Shown here piece by piece: positions 17,314-26,543 of a stretch of 64,000 bases of DNA (position 1 is its first letter; each line of letters begins with the position of its first letter). Position numbers and translations under genes: made by a program. The notes under the pieces are model-generated. The model worked only from the letters and a program-made list of their open reading frames with translations. It was not told where the DNA came from and ran no database searches. Origin of the DNA: AC-38 sp033856025. Lineage in GTDB: Bacteria > Actinomycetota > Thermoleophilia > Solirubrobacterales > Solirubrobacteraceae. The stretch covers positions 60,548 to 124,547 of the forward strand of contig JAWVFQ010000006.1 of assembly GCA_033856025.1 (NCBI GenBank). The letters run 5' to 3'.

Positions 17314-18039
17314 ATGACGGACGTCGTCGAGCTTCTGCGGGCGACGTCGGCGGACCTCTCCGGGCCCTCCCCGGAGTCCGAGCTGCGGGCCCGCCGGCGG
17401 CTGGAGGCCCGGATCGCCGCCGCCGGCCCGCGGACGGGAACGCGCCAGGGCGCGGCGGCCCGGTGGCGCACCGCGCGCTGGGCGCTGGCGCCCGCAGCCG
17501 CCGCGGCCCTGGCGCTGATCGTCTCGGTCGGCGTGTTTCGCGACCAGACCGTCGGCCCGGGCGCGCCCACCCTCCAGCGCTCCTCCCCCGAGCCGGCAGC
17601 CCAGCCCCCCGGCTCCGCCCCGCACCACCGCTCGCCGCGTCGGGACGGCGGCGGGGGAGCGGGCGGGGCCGGGGCGACGGGCGCCGCGCCGGGGAGCCCG
17701 GCCGGCTCCGGCGGGTCGGGCTCCGGCGGCTCCGCCGGCGCCGGCTCGGGCTCCGGCGGTGGAGGGTCGGGCTCCGAGCGGGGCTCGACGCAGCCGCCGA
17801 GCCAGACCGCGCCGGGAGGCGGGGGCCGGACCCCCGCGACGCCCGCTCCGGTCACCGGCCCCGCCCCGGGCTGCGCCGCGCCGGCCCCGGCCCCCGGCCA
17901 GACCACGCCCCCTCCGTCTCCCTGCCCGACGACCTCCCCGTCCCAACCGGCGCCACGGCACCGCCACCGTCGCCACGACACCTCGCCGCCCCGCACGACC
18001 CACGACCTGCCGCCGCGGCGGCCCCGCGACGACCCATGA
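17314..18039 (+). CDS. Single-pass membrane protein, possible anti-sigma partner
   Basis: The 241-aa protein has a cytoplasmic N-terminal helix region (MTDVVELLRATSADLSG...ELRARRRLEARI), one transmembrane helix (about 52-72, WALAPAAAAALALIVSVGVF) and a long Gly/Ser/Pro-rich low-complexity tail outside the cell ending in a basic His/Arg segment. It lacks the HxxxCxxC zinc motif of classic anti-sigma factors, so the regulatory role is inferred only from its place directly after the ECF sigma gene. Confidence 0.7.
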   Translation: MTDVVELLRATSADLSGPSPESELRARRRLEARIAAAGPRTGTRQGAAARWRTARWALAPAAAAALALIVSVGVFRDQTVGPGAPTLQRSSPEPAAQPPGSAPHHRSPRRDGGGGAGGAGATGAAPGSPAGSGGSGSGGSAGAGSGSGGGGSGSERGSTQPPSQTAPGGGGRTPATPAPVTGPAPGCAAPAPAPGQTTPPPSPCPTTSPSQPAPRHRHRRHDTSPPRTTHDLPPRRPRDDP

Positions 18040-18095
18040 CCGCGCGCCGCCCGATCACCCCTGTCCGCCCGACCACCCCCCGCCAAGGAGCCAGC

Positions 18096-19922
18096 ATGCG
18101 CCGATCTCGAAACCTCGTCGCGGCGCTCGCCGCCTTCGTGGCGCTCGCCGCGCCCGCCGCGGCGCCGGCACCGGTCGCGGCCGGCGTTCCGGCGCGCCTG
18201 AGCGCGTTCGGGTCGTGCGGGCAGCTCGTCGGATACGCGCGGCGCCAGGCGTTCCACGAGCTGCGCGCCTACTCCGGCCGCCGGGTCGGGGCGCCGATGC
18301 CGATGGCCGGAGCGCCCGCGACCTCGCCCACGCAGGGCGACGGCGCGGCCGGCGGCGCCGGCGGCACCGGGCACTCGCAGACCAACGTCCAGGAGGCCGG
18401 CGTCGATGAGCCCGACGTCGTCAAGCTCGACGACACGCGCATGTTCAGCGTGGTGGACGGCACGCTGCGGGCGATCGACCTCACCGGCCCGCGCCCCCGC
18501 GTCACCGCCAGCCTCCACCTGGCCGGCGACGATCACCAGCTCCTGCTGCGCGGCGACCGCCTGATCGTCATCGGCCAGGACTGGGACGACTACGTCGTGC
18601 GGATGGTCGAGGTCGACGCCGGCGACCCGGGCGCGCTGCGCGTGACCCGGGCCATCACCGCGCCGGGCTACTACGTCGACGCGCGCGAGAACGGCCCGAC
18701 GGCGCGCATCGTGCTGGCCGCCCCCGAGCCCGACGTCTACTCGGCGGACGCCATCCGCAAGACGCGCTGGCTCCCGCGCGGCCTGTTCTACAGCCGCGCG
18801 ACGGGAAGCCGGGTCAAGCGCCCGCTGACGACGTGCCGCGCCGTGCGCCACCCCAGCAAGTTCGGCGGCCTGGGGATGCTCACCGTGCTCACCTTCGACC
18901 TCGACGTGGGCCTGGTCCCCGTTGACTCCGACGCGATCATGACCGACGGCGAGACCGTGTACGGGTCGCCCGACGCCCTGTACGTGGCCACCGAGCAGTG
19001 GGTCGCGCCGGACACGCCGGCCGGGGACATCCCCACCGACAGCACGACGCTCGTGCACCGGCTGACCGGCGGTGACGCTCCGGTCACGACCTACGCGGGC
19101 AGCGGCTCGGTGCCCGGCTACCTGCTCAACCAGTTCTCGCTGTCCGAGCACGCCGGCTTCCTGCGCGTGGCCACGACCAGCGAGCCGTCATGGGCCGGCG
19201 ACGTCGCGCCCACCGCGCAGCCACAGGGCGAGTCCCAGAGCCAGGTCACGGTGCTCGAGCCGCGCAACGGCCGCCTGGAGGAGGCGGGACGCGTCACCGG
19301 ACTGGGCCGCGGCGAGCGAATCTACGCCGTGCGCTTCATCGGCGACGCCGGCTTCGTCGTCACGTTCCGCGAGACCGACCCGCTCTACTCGATCGACCTG
19401 CGCGATCCCCGGCACCCGCGCGTGGCGGGCGAGCTGAAGATCCCCGGCTACTCGGCCTACCTGCACCCGGTGGGCGACGGCCTGCTGCTCGGCGTCGGGC
19501 AGGAGGTCACGAGCGACGGGCGCCTGCGCGGCACGCAGGTGTCCCTGTTCGACGTGTCCGACCCGAGCCGCCCGCGCCGGGTGGCCCATCGCGCGCTGGG
19601 CGCAAGCTCGTCCTCCGACGTGGAGAACGATCACCGCGCCTTCCTGTACTGGCCGGACACCCGCCTGGCCGTGCTGCCCCTGAGCGTCGAGGCGGCCGGC
19701 GACTACGCCGAGGACCCGGCGTGGGCCGGGGCCGTCGGCCTGCGCGTCGGCCCCGGGCCGCGGCTAGCAGAGGTGGAGCGCTTCCAGCAGGGCTCCGCCG
19801 CCCACCCCTCGCCGGTCATCCGCGCCGCCGTGCACGGCGGGCGCCTGCTCACCGTGTCGCGCGACGGCCTGCGGGTCAGCGACCTGGAGACGCTGAGCCC
19901 GCAGGCGTGGGTCGGCTTCTGA
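18096..19922 (+). CDS. Secreted beta-propeller domain protein
   Basis: A 608-aa exported protein with a signal peptide (MRRSRN, hydrophobic Ala/Val core, cleavage near AAG). The hallmark TNVQEAGVDEPDVVKLDD followed by repeated strands (MFSVVDGTLRAID, RIYAVRFIGDAGFVV, LSVEAAGDYAEDP) matches the actinobacterial and archaeal 'beta-propeller domain-containing' secreted family, often predicted proteins of the cell surface. ATG 18096 is chosen because AAGGAG (18085-18090) sits 5 bp upstream. It follows the sigma/membrane pair and is a likely target of that regulon. Its stop abuts the stop of the desaturase gene on the other strand (TGATCA shared). Confidence 0.8.
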   Translation: MRRSRNLVAALAAFVALAAPAAAPAPVAAGVPARLSAFGSCGQLVGYARRQAFHELRAYSGRRVGAPMPMAGAPATSPTQGDGAAGGAGGTGHSQTNVQEAGVDEPDVVKLDDTRMFSVVDGTLRAIDLTGPRPRVTASLHLAGDDHQLLLRGDRLIVIGQDWDDYVVRMVEVDAGDPGALRVTRAITAPGYYVDARENGPTARIVLAAPEPDVYSADAIRKTRWLPRGLFYSRATGSRVKRPLTTCRAVRHPSKFGGLGMLTVLTFDLDVGLVPVDSDAIMTDGETVYGSPDALYVATEQWVAPDTPAGDIPTDSTTLVHRLTGGDAPVTTYAGSGSVPGYLLNQFSLSEHAGFLRVATTSEPSWAGDVAPTAQPQGESQSQVTVLEPRNGRLEEAGRVTGLGRGERIYAVRFIGDAGFVVTFRETDPLYSIDLRDPRHPRVAGELKIPGYSAYLHPVGDGLLLGVGQEVTSDGRLRGTQVSLFDVSDPSRPRRVAHRALGASSSSDVENDHRAFLYWPDTRLAVLPLSVEAAGDYAEDPAWAGAVGLRVGPGPRLAEVERFQQGSAAHPSPVIRAAVHGGRLLTVSRDGLRVSDLETLSPQAWVGF

Positions 19923-21311
19923 TCAGGAGTCCGGCAGCGAGACCCGCACGCCGTCGTCGCGCTGCTCGGGGCCCGACCCGTCGGGGCCCGTCGGCTCGGC
20001 GCGCCGGCGGCCGGCCCCGTTGCCGTTGGCGTGGGGCAGGCCGTCGTCGTGGTGGTAGGGGCCCGGCTTGGGGCGCACCTTGCCGCCGGGGAAGGCCAGG
20101 CGGGCGATCGTGCGCTGGACCATCCCCAGCTGCTGGAGGAACGGCCCCGTGTTGTACGGGAGCCCGTAGCGCTCGCAGATGTCCTTGACGCGCGGCGCGA
20201 TCTCCGCGTAGCGCGTGCTGGGCATGTCGGGGAACAGGTGGTGCTCCACCTGGAAGCCCAGGTTGCCGCTGGCCACGTGGAAGAACGGGCCCCCCTCGAT
20301 GTTGGCCGCGCCCACGAGCTGGCGCACGTACCAGCCCCCGCGGCTCTCGTCCTCGACCTCGCTCTGGCTGAACGTGTAGGTCTGGTCGGGGAAGTGGCCG
20401 CAGAAGATGATCGCGTAGGACCAGAAGTTGCGCACCATGTTGGCCGCGAAGTTCGCCCTCGCCGCCGCCCGGAACGTCTCGCGGCCCGCCTCCAGGCCGG
20501 CGGCCAGTCGCGGGTCCGGTCCGCCGCGCCGGCGCGCGCGGCGCAGCCGGCCCCGGAGCCCGCGGCGCTCCGAGGCGCCCCGCACGTGCTCGGCCCCGGC
20601 GGCCGCCGCCCCCGCGGCCAGGGCGCTCACCAGCGGCCACGCGATGTAGTCCTTGACGATCTGGGTGCGCGCCTTGCCCGCCATCCCCCGCAGCTCCTTG
20701 CGCAGCTGCTCCTTGGACTTCTCACCCGTGCGGATCGCCTCGAAGTCCAGGTCGTGCGAGGCGACGCCCCACTCGAAGAACGCCGCCAGCACCACGTTGT
20801 AGAACGGCTGGGCCAGGTAGACCGGGTTCCACTTCTGGTGCGGATCGATCCGCATGATCTCGTAGCCCAGGTCCTTGTCCTTGCCGCGGATGTTCGTGTA
20901 GGTGTGGTGGACGTAGTTGTGGGAGTGCTTCCAGGCCTCCGAGGTCGACGCGGTGTCCCAGTCCCACGTCGTGGAGTGGATGGCGGGGTCGTTCATCCAG
21001 TCCCACTGACCGTGGAGGATGTTGTGGCCCAGCTCCATGTTCTCGAGGATCTTGGCCGCCGAATTGGCGGCCATCCCGGCCGCCCAGGCGGGCCGCCAGC
21101 GGGCCCCCAGCAGCAGCACGCGCGCCAGCACGGCGAGTCGCCGGTGCAGGTCGATCATCGCCACGATGTAGCGGCGGTCCCGGTCGCCGAGATCCTCGTA
21201 GACCTCGTCGTGGATGGCGTCGAACTCCCGGGCCAGCTCCTCGAGCTGCTCGGCGGACAGCCGGGCCAGGGGGCTCTGGATCTCTACTTCTTCGGCGACT
21301 TCGGTCGTCAC
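19923..21311 (-). CDS. Fatty-acid desaturase (DesA3-like)
   Basis: This 462-aa membrane di-iron desaturase has three histidine clusters: HNILH, HSHNYVHH and FQVEHHLFPDMP. Hydrophobic helices lie between them. The last motif (QxxHH) is typical of acyl-CoA desaturases of the DesA3 and front-end type. It begins at GTG 21311 and overlaps the stop of the reductase gene by 3 bp (GTGA), so the pair is translationally coupled. In Mycobacterium tuberculosis the same order of an oxidoreductase (Rv3230c) and DesA3 (Rv3229c) makes oleic acid from stearoyl-CoA; that function is inferred here by analogy. The C-terminal tail is hydrophilic and disordered. Confidence 0.9.
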   Translation of the reverse strand: MTTEVAEEVEIQSPLARLSAEQLEELAREFDAIHDEVYEDLGDRDRRYIVAMIDLHRRLAVLARVLLLGARWRPAWAAGMAANSAAKILENMELGHNILHGQWDWMNDPAIHSTTWDWDTASTSEAWKHSHNYVHHTYTNIRGKDKDLGYEIMRIDPHQKWNPVYLAQPFYNVVLAAFFEWGVASHDLDFEAIRTGEKSKEQLRKELRGMAGKARTQIVKDYIAWPLVSALAAGAAAAGAEHVRGASERRGLRGRLRRARRRGGPDPRLAAGLEAGRETFRAAARANFAANMVRNFWSYAIIFCGHFPDQTYTFSQSEVEDESRGGWYVRQLVGAANIEGGPFFHVASGNLGFQVEHHLFPDMPSTRYAEIAPRVKDICERYGLPYNTGPFLQQLGMVQRTIARLAFPGGKVRPKPGPYHHDDGLPHANGNGAGRRRAEPTGPDGSGPEQRDDGVRVSLPDS

Positions 21312-22402
21312 AGCTCTATCTCCAATCGTCCTTCGGGGGCGTTGATGCAGGTCCGGACGGTCTCGCCCTCGGACCCGTAGACCTTGCCGTTGCGCATGTC
21401 GCGTACCTGCCCGGAGCGCAACGTACCGACACAGGTGTGGCAGATACCCTCGCGACAGCCGAAGGGCAGCTCCAGGCCGGCCTCCTCGCCGGCCACGAGG
21501 ATCGGGGTGGACCCGTCGGACTCGACTTCGCGCGCGCTCTTGGTGAAGACGATGCAGCCGCCCTCGCCCTCCTCGGCCAGGCCCAGGACGGGCTGGAAGC
21601 GCTCGGAGTGCAGGCGGTCGGGGTCTCCCTCCCGTTCGTAGTGCTCGGACAGCGCGTCGAGCATCTCGCCGGGGCCCGAGGCGAACGTCTCGCGCTCGCG
21701 CCAGTCGGGACACAGGCGGTCCAGGTCGGCCGGGCCCATGCGCCCGTCGCGGCCGGTGACCTGGACGTGCAGGCGCAGCCCGTCGTGGCGCTCCTCCAGC
21801 GCGCGCAGGTGCTCGCCGAAGATCACGCCGTCGTCGCTGCGCGCCGAGTGCAGGTGCACCACGTCGCCCAGCGCGTCGACGCGGTCGAGCTCGCGCAGCA
21901 TGCTGATGATCGGCGTGATCCCGCTGCCCGCGCTGACGAACAGCAGCTTCTCCGGGACGGGGTCGGGGAGGACGAAGTCGCCCTCCACGCCGCCCAGGCG
22001 CAGGATCTGGCCGGGCTTGGCCTGGCGGACCAGGTGGGGGGTGACCTTGCCCTCCTGGACGAGCTTCGGCGTGATCGCGATGCACCCGTCCTCGCGCCCC
22101 GGGTCCGAGGTCAGCGAATAGGCGCGCCAGTGGAAGATCCCGTCCACCACGACCCCGACCCGCAGGTACTGGCCCGGCCGGTGCCCGGGCCACTCGTGGC
22201 CGGGGCGGATGACGATCGTCGCCGCGTCGTCGGCCTCGCGGCGCACCTGCTCGATGCGACCGCGCAGCTCGCGCGTCGACCACAGCGGGTTGATCAGCTC
22301 GAGGTAGTCGTCCGGCAGCAGCGGGCTGAACAGCGAACGTACGGCGTTCAGCGCCCGTCTGCGGACAGGGGAAACCTGGGGGGTGGCGCCTCGCTCGGCC
22401 AT
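21309..22402 (-). CDS. Flavodoxin/ferredoxin-type reductase for the desaturase
   Basis: A 364-aa three-part electron carrier. Its FAD domain has RAYSLTS, its NAD(P) domain has FVSAGSGITPIISML, and its C-terminal plant-type [2Fe-2S] domain has FGCREGICHTC (Cx4Cx2C) with a fourth Cys in VRTCINAP. It moves electrons from NAD(P)H to the iron-sulfur centre and on to the desaturase. The start is ATG 22402 and the stop overlaps the desaturase GTG, which supports a dedicated redox partner as in the Rv3230c-DesA3 pair. Confidence 0.9.
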
Positions 22403-22456
22403 GGACCGAGAGATACCCTACCCCCGGCCGGTGTTACATGAAACGGTGTAAGTGTC

Positions 22457-25303
22457 CTACCGCGAGGGCGCGGGCGCTCGCAGGATCATCTGGCGCGTGA
22501 GCGTCGTGGCCCGGCGGCCGGGCGCCCGGACGGTCAGCGTGATCCGCACGGGCAGCCGCCCGCGGGACGCCAGGACGCGCCGGGCCCGCGCCGAGAGCCG
22601 CAGGACGACGGCGGCCGCGTGGCCGGCGCCGAGGCGCCGCGACGTGCGGGCGACGAGCGTGACCGCGGGCGCCGACGAGCGCGGGGTGGTCCCGGGGAGC
22701 GGCGCGAGGGCGCGGACGTCGAGCGTGCAGGCGGGGCGCGCCACGCACGAGCCGATCACGCCGGCGCCGAACCGCCCGAGGCGCGAGACGGTGCGGGTGG
22801 CGGAGCCGCCGATCCGCGCCGCGCCGGCGGGCGGGGTGAGGACCGGGGCGGCCGGGGACGCCGGCGAGCTCGGGACGGGCGTGCCCGGCTCGGACGGGGC
22901 GTTGGCGCCGGGCGACGCCGGCTGGTCGGGGCCGGCCGGCGCCGGCGTCGTGGCGCTCGCGGCGTTCGACCATGCCGACGCGGTGGAGGCGTTGCCCGCG
23001 CGCACCCGGTACCAGTAGGTGGTGGACGCCGCGACGGTCGTGTCGGCGTAGGACGCCTGGTTGGCGGCGAGCGTGAAGACGGTGGGGGAGGCGAAGCTCG
23101 AGCTCGCCGCCCGCTCCACCACGTAGGACGTCTCGTTCGTGGCGTTGTCGAGCCAGTTCAGGTCCACCCGCGACGCCGACGCCGCCGTGGCCGTGAGCTG
23201 CGTGGGCGCCTCGACGGGGTCCGGCGTCGTGGCGGCGGCGACGTTGGACCAGCCCGACGTGTCCGTCGAGTTGTGGGCGCTCACCCGGTAGTAGAACCGT
23301 CGCCCGTCGGGCAGGTTCGTGTCGGCGTAGCTCGTGGCGTTCGGGCCGAGAGTCACCTCGGTGGGAGTCGCGAAGCCCGGGTCGGTGTCGCGCTGCAGGA
23401 CCAGGCCGGTCTCGTTGGCGGCGTTGTCGGTCCAGGTCAGGTCGATCCGCCCCCGCGACGGACTGGCGGCCAGATCGCTCGGCGCCGTGACGGGATCGGG
23501 CGGAGCGCTGATCCCGGCGTTGTGGTGCGCCTGCACGCGCGTCGCGGGCAGCGCGGTCCCGTAGACGGCGACCTCGTCCAGCGTCCCGTCGAGGAACTCG
23601 TCGGTGGCGCTCCACGCGCCGAGCGTCAGCGGGTGGGTGGTCGAGTCGACGGCGCCGCTGAGCGAGTGGACGGCGGCCTCGGAGCCGTCGACGTAGAGCC
23701 GGGCCCACGTCCCGTCGTAGGTCCCGACGACGTGGTGGCGCGCCCCGGCGGTCACCGCGCCCGCGGGCGCGCGCGTGCGGAACGGTGTGCCGCCGACGAA
23801 CAGCGTCCACTCCAGCGTGGAACCGTCGAACTGAAGCGAGTACGCGTTCTGCTTGGTGACGACCGAGGCGAAGCTCCCGCTCGCGGGCAGCGCGTCCGGC
23901 TTGACCCACGCCTCGACGGACAGCCGGTCCGTCGGGCTGACGGCGGGCGCGTCCGCGACGCTGACGTGGTCGTCGACCCCGTCGAGGCTCACGGCCGCGT
24001 TGCCCGGGTCGCTGGTGAGCAGGCTGGGCGCGGCGAGCGTGGCGCCGTTGCGGTACTGGCCCGGGTTCGGTCCGGCCGAGTCGCCGGCCGTCGTGCCGCT
24101 CGTCTCGCCCAGCCGCCAGTAGCCGGCGGGCCCGTCGGCCAGCACCGCGCTGGAGTAGGCGGGGACGCTCCCGTTGTGCAGGACGATCGTGTCCGTGCCC
24201 GAGGTCGACCAGTTCCCGGACCGGTCGTGGACCTGGGCGAAGACGGTGTGGGTGCCGCCGGCCTGGGTCCCCCCGTAGGCGGGATCGCTCAGGTCCCAGG
24301 GGACGTCGACCGGGTCCGAGGCGCTGGGGGCGTCGTAGGTCAGCGTCTTCCACTGATTGCCGTCGTTGGACAGGCGGACCTGGTCGACGCCGCTGACGTC
24401 GTCGCGCCCCAGCACCGACACCGTGACGTTCGGGCTCGCCGTCTCGGGGTCGACGTGGTTGACCGAGACGGTGGGCGCGTCGGGCGGATTGGAGTCCATG
24501 ATCTGGCCGCCGGAGACGGTGAAGGCGGTCACCGCCTCGTTGTCCACCTGGCCCTCGCGCGACTCGTCGGCCTTGGCCGGGCTCTCGTAGACGTGGTTGT
24601 CGGGGTCGGCCACCGAGCGCAGGACGTAGGAGCCGTCGGCGAGGTCCTGCTGGTCGAGGTCGATCCACTGCTCGGCCCGCGACCAGTCGTAGGTGTCGCC
24701 CCAGCCGGGGGACAACCCCTCCACCAGCAGCCCCTGGGCGTTCGGCGCGCCGCAGCCCACGAAGGGGTAGCGCGAGGACGAGGGCGAGGCCGACAGCTCG
24801 CGCACGAACTCCTCGTCCATGATGCAGCTGGTCGTCTTGGACCCGATGAACTGGGCGGCGCCGAGGCTGCGCCCGCTGGCGATCCAGCTGTCGTAGGCCG
24901 CGCGGGTCCACAGCTGGTAGGCCCCCCAGTTGTCGAAGTGGTAGTGGTTGTGGGCCGGGTGGTAGTAGAGCTCGCCGACCGGGAAGTCGGCGTAGTTGCC
25001 GGCCGTGTCGTAGACGCGCTCCAGCGCGGGGCCCCGCTTCGTCGCCGGGTCGATCTGCGCCCGGACCTCGGCCGCACCCAGGCCGTTGTTCCAGGTCGTG
25101 TTGGTGAAGCGCAGGACGTTGTGCATGACGCCGGAGTGATCGACGCTGACGTCCGTACGGTCCAGGTGCAGCTGGCGCGGCGCCAGCGTCTCGAGGTCCG
25201 GGTACAGCGAGGTGGCCGCCTGGGCACAGGGTGCGCCGAGCAGCGCGAGCCCGAGGCCGCACAGAACGACCGGGGTTGCCGCCAGACGCCTCACGCACAC
25301 CAC
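22457..25303 (-). CDS. Secreted lysyl-oxidase-like multidomain protein (LOX-LamG-FN3-FN3)
   Basis: A 948-aa exported protein. After a signal peptide (about 1-29) comes a bacterial lysyl-oxidase domain with the copper-binding cluster HPAHNHYHFDNW (His115, 118, 120, 122). Then follow an Ig-like region (about 270-370), a LamG/concanavalin-like domain (GYWRLGE...YDGTWARLYVDG), two fibronectin type III repeats (both starting PS/PTxLxA and ending YxYRV.A.N), and a basic C-terminal domain. Lysyl oxidases oxidise lysine side chains to aldehydes and crosslink protein; whether the bacterial domain retains the quinone cofactor residues is not clear to me. It stands alone between the desaturase pair and an SDR gene. 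Confidence 0.8.
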   Translation of the reverse strand: MVCVRRLAATPVVLCGLGLALLGAPCAQAATSLYPDLETLAPRQLHLDRTDVSVDHSGVMHNVLRFTNTTWNNGLGAAEVRAQIDPATKRGPALERVYDTAGNYADFPVGELYYHPAHNHYHFDNWGAYQLWTRAAYDSWIASGRSLGAAQFIGSKTTSCIMDEEFVRELSASPSSSRYPFVGCGAPNAQGLLVEGLSPGWGDTYDWSRAEQWIDLDQQDLADGSYVLRSVADPDNHVYESPAKADESREGQVDNEAVTAFTVSGGQIMDSNPPDAPTVSVNHVDPETASPNVTVSVLGRDDVSGVDQVRLSNDGNQWKTLTYDAPSASDPVDVPWDLSDPAYGGTQAGGTHTVFAQVHDRSGNWSTSGTDTIVLHNGSVPAYSSAVLADGPAGYWRLGETSGTTAGDSAGPNPGQYRNGATLAAPSLLTSDPGNAAVSLDGVDDHVSVADAPAVSPTDRLSVEAWVKPDALPASGSFASVVTKQNAYSLQFDGSTLEWTLFVGGTPFRTRAPAGAVTAGARHHVVGTYDGTWARLYVDGSEAAVHSLSGAVDSTTHPLTLGAWSATDEFLDGTLDEVAVYGTALPATRVQAHHNAGISAPPDPVTAPSDLAASPSRGRIDLTWTDNAANETGLVLQRDTDPGFATPTEVTLGPNATSYADTNLPDGRRFYYRVSAHNSTDTSGWSNVAAATTPDPVEAPTQLTATAASASRVDLNWLDNATNETSYVVERAASSSFASPTVFTLAANQASYADTTVAASTTYWYRVRAGNASTASAWSNAASATTPAPAGPDQPASPGANAPSEPGTPVPSSPASPAAPVLTPPAGAARIGGSATRTVSRLGRFGAGVIGSCVARPACTLDVRALAPLPGTTPRSSAPAVTLVARTSRRLGAGHAAAVVLRLSARARRVLASRGRLPVRITLTVRAPGRRATTLTRQMILRAPAPSR

Positions 25304-25374
25304 TGTAGGAGCATCGGCATCACATACCCGGGTCGTGATGCGGCGACTCTCTTCCCTACCCTGGCGCGATCGCC

Positions 25375-26283
25375 GTGCGCGCCCTCGTCACCGGGGCCAC
25401 CGGATTCATCGGTGGCCGGCTCAGCCTGGCCCTCGTCCGCGCCGGGGTCTCCGTGCGCTGCCTGGTCCGCGATCCGGCGCGCGCGACGCACCTGGAGCAC
25501 GCCGGCTGCGAGCTGCACCGTGGCGACGTCGCCGACACGGCAAGCCTGGAGGGTGCCGGCCGAGACGTGGACATGGCGTACTACCTGATCCACGCGATGG
25601 CCGGGGGCGGCGGGTTCGCCGAGCGCGAGCGCGCGGGCGCGCGCAACTTCGCCCGCCTGGCCCGCGACGAGGGGGTCGGGCGCGTCGCCTACCTGGGCGG
25701 GCTGGGCGACGAGAGCGAGTCCGAGCACCTGCGCAGCCGCCACGAGACGGCCCGGGTGCTGGAGGCCGACGGCCCGCCGTTGACCTACTTCCGGGCCGCG
25801 ATGGTGGTCGGCTCGCGCAGCGAGTCCTACCGCACGCTTCGCTACCTGGTGGCGCGGTTGCCGGTGATGGTGGCGCCGGCCTGGCTGAAGACCGACACGC
25901 AGCCGATCGGCGTCGACGACGTCGTGGAGTACCTGCGCCGCGCCCCCGACGTCCCCGAGTCCGAGGGCCGCGAGGTCCAGCTGGGCGGGCCCGACGTCCT
26001 GTCCTACGGGGAGATGCTCGACCGGATGGCGGTCGTCATGGGCAAGCGCCCGCCGCCGAAGATCCCGGTCCCGCTGCTGACGCCGTGGCTGTCGAGCCTG
26101 TGGCTGGGCCTCATCACTCCCGTGGACACCAACGTCGCGCGCCCGCTGGTCGAGGGGCTGACCACGCGGACCACCGTCACCGACCCGTCCGGCGCCGCGC
26201 CGTTCGGGATCGACCCCGCCGGGTTCGACGAGGCCCTGCGCCGCGCGCTGGCCGAGGACGAGGCCGCGGCCGGGCCGGGCTAG
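25375..26283 (+). CDS. Atypical short-chain dehydrogenase / NAD(P)H-binding protein
   Basis: A 302-aa Rossmann-fold protein with the extended NAD(P)-binding motif VTGATGFIGGRL near the N-terminus and the segments YLIHAMAGG and VAYLGGLGDE. These are typical of atypical SDRs related to NmrA/complex-I NDUFA9-like proteins. It lacks a clear YxxxK catalytic pair, so it may bind a nucleotide without classical dehydrogenase chemistry. It starts at GTG 25375 and overlaps the convergent small acidic gene by 4 bp. Confidence 0.82.
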   Translation: MRALVTGATGFIGGRLSLALVRAGVSVRCLVRDPARATHLEHAGCELHRGDVADTASLEGAGRDVDMAYYLIHAMAGGGGFAERERAGARNFARLARDEGVGRVAYLGGLGDESESEHLRSRHETARVLEADGPPLTYFRAAMVVGSRSESYRTLRYLVARLPVMVAPAWLKTDTQPIGVDDVVEYLRRAPDVPESEGREVQLGGPDVLSYGEMLDRMAVVMGKRPPPKIPVPLLTPWLSSLWLGLITPVDTNVARPLVEGLTTRTTVTDPSGAAPFGIDPAGFDEALRRALAEDEAAAGPG

Positions 26284-26543
26284 GCGGCGCCGCTCTCGGG
26301 GTCGGCCGGGCCGCCCGGAGACGTGGTGTCGGTCTGGTCGCCCTCCTGGCCCTCGGGCTGCTCGACGCTCTCGGGGTGCTCGTGACCCTGGTCGGGCAGG
26401 CCGCCGACGGGCTCGGTCTCCTCGACCGGGTGCCCGGGGTCCGGCGACTCCGGGCGCTCGCCGAAGTCCGGCGTCTCGTCGCCCGTATCGATGTCCGCGG
26501 CCTCTTCGTCGCCGCCCGGCTGAGGTGCTTCGGTCTCGGTCAT
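26280..26543 (-). CDS. Small acidic low-complexity protein
   Basis: An 87-aa, Glu/Asp/Pro/Gly-rich protein, almost certainly disordered, starting MTETEAPQPGGDEEA. Its ATG overlaps the stop of the Crp/Fnr gene by 4 bp (ATGA), so it is cotranscribed with that regulator. A similar acidic protein (MTEEPDTSAAE) is encoded at 44161-44310. The function is unknown; it may be an artefact of open frame in GC-rich DNA, but the coupled start argues for a real gene. Confidence 0.5.
   Translation of the reverse strand: MTETEAPQPGGDEEAADIDTGDETPDFGERPESPDPGHPVEETEPVGGLPDQGHEHPESVEQPEGQEGDQTDTTSPGGPADPESGAA

Noticed and set aside
16716..19151. An 811-codon open frame on the minus strand, and similar long antisense frames at 9408-11441, 22619-25588 and 46149-49895
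   Set aside because: They lie opposite genes with clear domains, have low-complexity Arg/Gly/Ala translations and no recognisable motif; high GC removes stop codons on both strands.
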